Shown here one piece after another: positions 40,986 through 45,594 of a stretch of 45,594 nucleotides of DNA. Both the position numbers and the translations under genes were made by a program. Under the pieces are notes generated by a model. It worked only from the letters and a program-made list of their open reading frames with translations, did not search any database and was not told the origin of the DNA. The DNA is from Deltaproteobacteria bacterium GWA2_45_12 (GTDB lineage Bacteria > UBA10199): positions 255 through 45,848 of the forward strand of contig MGPH01000058.1 in the NCBI GenBank assembly GCA_001797365.1. The letters run 5' to 3'. Position 1 is the stretch's first letter. The number at the start of each line of letters is the position of its first letter.

Positions 40986-43900
40986 TTATGGTGGGGTTGG
41001 GGGTTCTTGAATATTAACTGCGGGATTTTCTGCAAGATTATTAATAAAATTCTGAATAGTATCTTCTATATCTATATTGGGATCAAATTGAACAAGTATT
41101 CTATTGCCCGGAGTTTGGAATGCCCCTGGGGACCTTTGAACATGGGCACTACTGATGGCAAGGGAAGATAATCTTCTATTACTTGTTATTAAAAAAAGAT
41201 CTTCCATTTTACCATAAGGGTAGAAATAAATTTTCTCAAAAATTGAATTTTCCGAAGAAATTGGAGGATAACCCTCATGAGCCAAATTATCGAAAGCATG
41301 GCCTATTTCATGGGCAATAACACCACTCATAACCGTATAATAATTGTCGACAAAAATAATGCCTCCTTCAAATCCAGGCAATCCAAACTCTGACATTGTA
41401 TCGGGACCAAAATATGCCCCAGCCATAAGTTGCCCATCAGCCCTAATCATGAGCCCAGGTACTACAAAAACATTCAGTCCCTCTACTAAAAGCTGACCTC
41501 TAAATTCTCTAATAATCCTTGCTAAAGTTATGTCTTCGATATTAACGGTCCCGGGTTCGTAAAAAATATCTACTTCTGATCCCGGATTCCGTGGAGGTTC
41601 GATAATTTGAATTGATTCAGGTAGGATGGCAACACATCCTTGTTGCCAAAGTATATTTGTGATTCGAATAGAACTTCCAAGGGAAGAGTCAATGATGGGA
41701 TTTCTAACGCCACTTGGCAAGAACATGTCAATAGTTAGATTGTCTAGATAAAATATTTCATTCTTATTATTTTCGTTTTTAGTATTAATATCAGCAAAAG
41801 GCTCGCATTCCCAACCGTTGGAGTCATTGCAAATGCCGTTTTGATCCCGATCTTCATAGTCAAAACGACCATTTCCTGCCCCAACGATATTACCATCAGG
41901 TAATCTAATTCCTGTATCCAAAAATGATTCTTTAAAAACAAAAATTCGCATCTGAACCATTTTTCTTTGATCGGGTTCTCTTTGGCAGATAGAAATTTCT
42001 TTTTCGATTGCCCCAATTTGCTCTGATGCCTGAAAGCGCACCCGGACAGAACCATCGATTAGTGTCATGTGAGTTCTATCTTCTGGAGCATCATCTACCA
42101 CGGGACCGACTAAACCATCATGGGCATTAAACTGATCATCAGAACATCGATGAGAAATGTGGCAAGTCATCAGGTCCTCAGCATTGCTATCATTATCTAA
42201 AGTCATCCCCATGGTGGCTGTTGTTAAAATTTGGGACTTGGAAACAAAAATATCTGTATTGGGACCTGTTTCCGTCAATGTGATCGGAGTTAGATCGTCA
42301 AAAGAAGCCGATTGACGAACAGTTCCAAGAGAAAGAGAAAAGGGATTAGTGCTTTGAATGATATCAATGGCGTGAGAATTAAGGTTGGCCTCTGGGTTAA
42401 TCATACGTATATAAAATCGCTCAGAATCTCGGTCAATAAAATTGCGTGAAGGATCTCCTTCATTATAAATTTGGAGAATGCCAGTCTCAATTCCCTGATC
42501 ATCTCTCACGACTTCCTTATAGAATCCTCTCTCCCATCGAGCGATTTGCAAATAATCTACAGGGTTATTTGTTTTATCCACAATACCAATTCCGCAATTA
42601 TCAGGCTGGTTGGGGGCACACTCTGTTCGCTGATTGTTGTTTTTATCTTTCACCACATCAATTTGAATGATGCTTAAAGGCAATCTTTTTTCGGAGAGAG
42701 CAAGTCCTTGACCCCCAGCTTCGCGAGAATTCCATTCAACTTGTAGTTGCTGTTTTCCCCCTTTTCCTCCTTCAATATAAATAACTGAGGTAGGATTTTC
42801 TCCCGTTTCAATAACATAAGGGCGTGCCAAAGCGTTTGAATGGGAAGGATTTAACCATAGACTGACCGGAGGCTGGGGATCCTCAGGATTATCACCAACA
42901 ATCCGAACTGTTAACTCTCCTCTCAATGGAGGATCCATCCGTATAGTCAGAGGAACGATGTCATTGTCGTTTTGTGTTTCATTATCAGCTAGATCTTCAA
43001 GAAAATCACGGTCGTCATCGTCATTATTGACATAGAGCACTAATTTTTCGATGGGCGGCAGATTGTTATTGGCTCCATTTCCTCCCGACTGAGCTAATCC
43101 TTGTGCCATTTTAAAAAATTGGATGCGGTGGATTGTAAACATCACCGGAGCTGGTGGAGAGATATCTCGTCCATCAGAAGTTTGCCCTTGCAGTTCCATT
43201 TTATAAATCCCGGGAATGGCAACCGAACCGTCCTCTTTTCGTCCATTCCAAGTTAGATTTCCTATCGGTAGGTTTTGATTATTTATTCCCATCTCGACCC
43301 GTGTGCATTCACTGATATGTTGATTGTTTGAATCTTTAATGAAACACCGAACATTTCCCAAACGGGCATTTCCAATAGGATTTGCTACAAAAAAGGCTTG
43401 AACAGACCTTCTTTGTTCGTTCAAATCATCCCAATCAATGTAGAGGGTTGTCCCTGTGAGCGAGAGAACGATGATTTCACAGGCATCTCCAGTCAGTATT
43501 CCGTCACTATTCCTTTGGTCGGCATTTGGTAGGGAGGGGCAATTATCACACGTATCCTTCACCCCATCTCCATCAGTATCTAAATTTTGTTGCGGTCCGG
43601 CATTTGCATTTCGAACACAGCTATCACACACATCACCCACTCCATCGCCGTCAAGATCCCCTTGGTCGTTTGATTCTAGACGCCCATTTTTTGTTTGTGG
43701 ACAATTGTCATCGCTATCAGCGACACAATCTTGGTCGTAATCTTGCGTTGCACTGTTTAAGTCGGGGCATCTGTCACAAATATCTCCCTTTTCGTCTTGA
43801 TCACGATCCGTTTGGGCTTCATTAAAATCGTGTGGACAATTATCCGCTTCATCAATGATGTTATCATGATCGCTGTCGGGGGGATCGCAGGCATCTCCAG

Positions 43901-45452
43901 AACCATCACCATCGGTATCATCTTGATTGTCATTAAAATGCCAAGGGCAGTTGTCAAGATCATCAATTAACGCGTCACCATCATCGTCGTCATCACAGGC
44001 ATCTCCTTGAGGGTCTCCAGAGGGAAGATCCTTGTCGGTATTGCTTTGGCTGGGATTGTTATGCGTCGGACAATTATCGCATCGCACATCTGCAATGGGA
44101 CAAGAAGTATCCAAACTACAGGCCTGAATCCCATCCCCATCTGAATCCTGTTCAATACTATTTAGATCGAATGGGAATAAATCGACGCGTTCTCCAGAAT
44201 TGGCTGCTACTCTTCCAGGAACTCCATCGCCATCACAATCATTATTCCTATCATAGGGAAATTGATCGCAGACATCCCCTAAACCATCTTCGTCTTGATC
44301 TAGTTGTCGATTCTCTCCTACTCTTATAGGTAGAGGGTTGGCTATCTCAGGACAATTATCACATTGATCATTAACGTGATCGAGATCGAAGTCTCGAAGA
44401 GGATCTTCTACATTAAAGGGCATCGCATGGTCACCAGGGCAAATATCACACGCATCTCCAATTCCATCTCCATCGCTTTCGGGTTGAATTCCTTGTTCGT
44501 TTTTAGGATTGGGATGCCTTGGGCAATTATCACAACTATATCCAAGACCATCATTGTCGAATGGATCAGGACCCTCATCCGATTCAACATCAGGATAATC
44601 GTCAAAATTTGGAAGTTGAACGCAGGTGTCTTGCAAATCACAGACACCATCTCCATCGGTATCTGGATTTTCATAATCGTAACCCTCACTCATATAAAGA
44701 TTACGGAGGGGAGCCTGATAAAACAGCTCCACCGATTGACGAATGCATTCGGTGACCTCGGGCCATGGGTCGGTTGCTAATCTGTTTATCGCAAAATCTA
44801 CGGCCCTTCTCTCCCGATCATCACGATTGCTATCGGGGGTAACCCCAGGGCTTGTAATGACGTCAAGATCAAGCTCAGGACTCAAACCTTGTTCTTCTAA
44901 GCATCGACCCGTTTGCTCATTAATGTATTCGGCGCCCAGTTCTTCAAACCGTAGAACTTTGCGAACATTCACTTCGCAGAGTAAAGCATTCGTAATCACG
45001 CCACGTTCCAAATTACCTGCTACTTGTCCACCAGCCGCCTCAGCCCCTTGGCACCCGGGAACATAATAAGAATCATCAGCGCCTATGATGTTCCCATTGC
45101 CGTGATGGATATGAATAACACCTGGTGCCTCCGGTGGAGCCCCGCCGATGCGAAGATGAAAATTGCGATGATTACGAATCTCTGTTTCGATCGAACCAAT
45201 TTTCCTATCTTCGTCCACTGTTTCAATATTAGAGAAGGGACAATCCCCGCTAATATTACTACACCGGTGTTCAATAGCATCGACACGTGTCTGTATATCC
45301 CTCGGTAATTGGATAGGAGTGCTGTCTCTATAACTATTTCCAACGGCAACTGGAATATTAGTACACCCACACTCCTTGAAATGAATATCTTCGGGTGGAG
45401 TTATCTTTTGAGAGGTTTCTCCTAACCCAATATCAACGGCACCAAGGACCAT
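40986..45452 (-). CDS. Giant thrombospondin type 3 repeat protein with HEXGH motif
   Basis: At least 1488 residues. The N-terminal part is Cys-rich and unrecognised. Residues about 255-650 are a long series of calcium-binding thrombospondin type 3 repeats (DSDGDGIGDACDICP, DTDGDGVKDTCDNCP and many like it). A region of beta-sandwich-like domains follows (about 650-1330). Near the end GVIAHEIGHAFDNLAHEG (about 1376-1393) contains HEXXH with the extra GH typical of zinc metalloproteases, so a peptidase domain is likely. No signal peptide is visible at ATG 45452. The frame stays open without a start codon to a TAA at 45588-45590, reading like real protein (GSDRNAEGLPICSHVSEQD) up to two palindromes at 45535-45582. 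The true 5' end is probably disrupted or lies beyond the window. Confidence 0.82.
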   Translation of the reverse strand: MVLGAVDIGLGETSQKITPPEDIHFKECGCTNIPVAVGNSYRDSTPIQLPRDIQTRVDAIEHRCSNISGDCPFSNIETVDEDRKIGSIETEIRNHRNFHLRIGGAPPEAPGVIHIHHGNGNIIGADDSYYVPGCQGAEAAGGQVAGNLERGVITNALLCEVNVRKVLRFEELGAEYINEQTGRCLEEQGLSPELDLDVITSPGVTPDSNRDDRERRAVDFAINRLATDPWPEVTECIRQSVELFYQAPLRNLYMSEGYDYENPDTDGDGVCDLQDTCVQLPNFDDYPDVESDEGPDPFDNDGLGYSCDNCPRHPNPKNEQGIQPESDGDGIGDACDICPGDHAMPFNVEDPLRDFDLDHVNDQCDNCPEIANPLPIRVGENRQLDQDEDGLGDVCDQFPYDRNNDCDGDGVPGRVAANSGERVDLFPFDLNSIEQDSDGDGIQACSLDTSCPIADVRCDNCPTHNNPSQSNTDKDLPSGDPQGDACDDDDDGDALIDDLDNCPWHFNDNQDDTDGDGSGDACDPPDSDHDNIIDEADNCPHDFNEAQTDRDQDEKGDICDRCPDLNSATQDYDQDCVADSDDNCPQTKNGRLESNDQGDLDGDGVGDVCDSCVRNANAGPQQNLDTDGDGVKDTCDNCPSLPNADQRNSDGILTGDACEIIVLSLTGTTLYIDWDDLNEQRRSVQAFFVANPIGNARLGNVRCFIKDSNNQHISECTRVEMGINNQNLPIGNLTWNGRKEDGSVAIPGIYKMELQGQTSDGRDISPPAPVMFTIHRIQFFKMAQGLAQSGGNGANNNLPPIEKLVLYVNNDDDDRDFLEDLADNETQNDNDIVPLTIRMDPPLRGELTVRIVGDNPEDPQPPVSLWLNPSHSNALARPYVIETGENPTSVIYIEGGKGGKQQLQVEWNSREAGGQGLALSEKRLPLSIIQIDVVKDKNNNQRTECAPNQPDNCGIGIVDKTNNPVDYLQIARWERGFYKEVVRDDQGIETGILQIYNEGDPSRNFIDRDSERFYIRMINPEANLNSHAIDIIQSTNPFSLSLGTVRQSASFDDLTPITLTETGPNTDIFVSKSQILTTATMGMTLDNDSNAEDLMTCHISHRCSDDQFNAHDGLVGPVVDDAPEDRTHMTLIDGSVRVRFQASEQIGAIEKEISICQREPDQRKMVQMRIFVFKESFLDTGIRLPDGNIVGAGNGRFDYEDRDQNGICNDSNGWECEPFADINTKNENNKNEIFYLDNLTIDMFLPSGVRNPIIDSSLGSSIRITNILWQQGCVAILPESIQIIEPPRNPGSEVDIFYEPGTVNIEDITLARIIREFRGQLLVEGLNVFVVPGLMIRADGQLMAGAYFGPDTMSEFGLPGFEGGIIFVDNYYTVMSGVIAHEIGHAFDNLAHEGYPPISSENSIFEKIYFYPYGKMEDLFLITSNRRLSSLAISSAHVQRSPGAFQTPGNRILVQFDPNIDIEDTIQNFINNLAENPAVNIQEPPTPP

Positions 45453-45534
45453 TCTCCAATTTTGGGTATCTTGTTCACTGACGTGGGAACAGATGGGGAG
45501 ACCTTCTGCATTTCTATCAGAACCCCGCTGAGGA

Positions 45535-45582
45535 CCACGGGCGTAAGCCCGTGGGTGAAAGCGGGTAGCAGCGAAGCTGCTA
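45535..45582. repeat. Two palindromes at the 5' end of the thrombospondin repeat gene
   Basis: CCACGGGC-gtaa-GCCCGTGG (45535-45554) and TAGCAGC-gaa-GCTGCTA (45566-45582) lie side by side. Both are of the dispersed-palindrome kind. They separate the coding-like sequence before ATG 45452 from a TAA at 45588-45590, and no other copies of either were noticed in this window. Confidence 0.88.
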
Positions 45583-45594
45583 ATGTTTTATAGG

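Noticed and set aside
43500-44700. Regularly spaced short DNA repeats resembling an array
   Set aside because: They are the coding repeats of the thrombospondin type 3 domains, with codon-level variation, not CRISPR repeats.
1-45594. tRNA genes, rRNA genes, insertion sequences or integrase genes
   Set aside because: No T-loop/acceptor pattern, rRNA core or transposase-like protein was recognised on either strand by reading; a dedicated scan could still find a missed tRNA.

Overview
The window is about 45.6 kb of dense bacterial chromosome at moderate GC, with about 38 protein genes, one structural RNA and an unusual load of short palindromic repeats. Several features point to a Gram-negative, deltaproteobacteria-like lineage: lipobox lipoproteins, an LL-diaminopimelate aminotransferase, an MglA-type GTPase, an acyl-CoA-binding protein, delta-60, RCC1 and thrombospondin type 3 surface proteins, and a giant Ser/Thr-kinase/sigma-54 regulator. 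The repeat types resemble those I associate with uncultivated deltaproteobacterial groups. This placement is inference; no rRNA or ribosomal protein gene is present to test it. No phage, insertion sequence, tRNA or CRISPR array was seen.

Layout. Positions 1-6954 hold the 3' part of a diacylglycerol-kinase-like gene, a 1656-residue kinase/ATPase/TPR/GAF/sigma-54 activator and an acyltransferase. Positions 6991-9389 are a toxin-antitoxin-like patch with two AbiEii-type nucleotidyltransferase modules. Positions 9368-17844 carry a TIGR02757 protein, a lipoprotein, a long acyl-CoA dehydrogenase, an amidohydrolase, a delta-60 protein, an acyl-CoA-binding protein and acetolactate synthase. Positions 17860-25760 hold a beta-helix protein, two DUF4143-type ATPases of different subtype, an RCC1 lipoprotein and acetyl-CoA synthetase. 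Positions 25855-29786 hold small unknown genes, tadA with a decayed partial duplicate, ogt, and a pair of unknown genes behind a good sigma-54 promoter. Positions 29850-37076 hold comEC, ispH, dapL, folK, an MglA-like GTPase and transaldolase. Positions 37130-40250 form the SRP RNA-dnaX-ybaB-recR cluster on the minus strand. The right end holds a small EF-hand-like protein and a very large thrombospondin type 3 protein with a HEXGH motif.

How genes may work together. Acetyl-CoA synthetase, acyl-CoA dehydrogenase, acyl-CoA-binding protein, the acyltransferase and the lipid kinase homologue suggest active acyl-CoA and lipid turnover. ComEC, RecR and DnaX handle DNA uptake, repair and replication. 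The kinase/sigma-54 regulator and the sigma-54 promoter upstream of the unknown pair and comEC are both in the window, but a direct link between them is only a hypothesis.

The strongest unusual signal is the repeat system. At least six families of palindromic elements lie between genes, and copies also lie inside four open reading frames (tadA, ogt, TIGR02757 and the delta-60 protein) without breaking the frame. Other copies supply the ribosome binding site (amidohydrolase, ilvB) or the stop codon (the 226-residue protein and the PP0621-like protein), and one pair interrupts the 5' end of the large surface protein. This resembles the protein-coding palindromic elements known from Rickettsia, but with different sequences.
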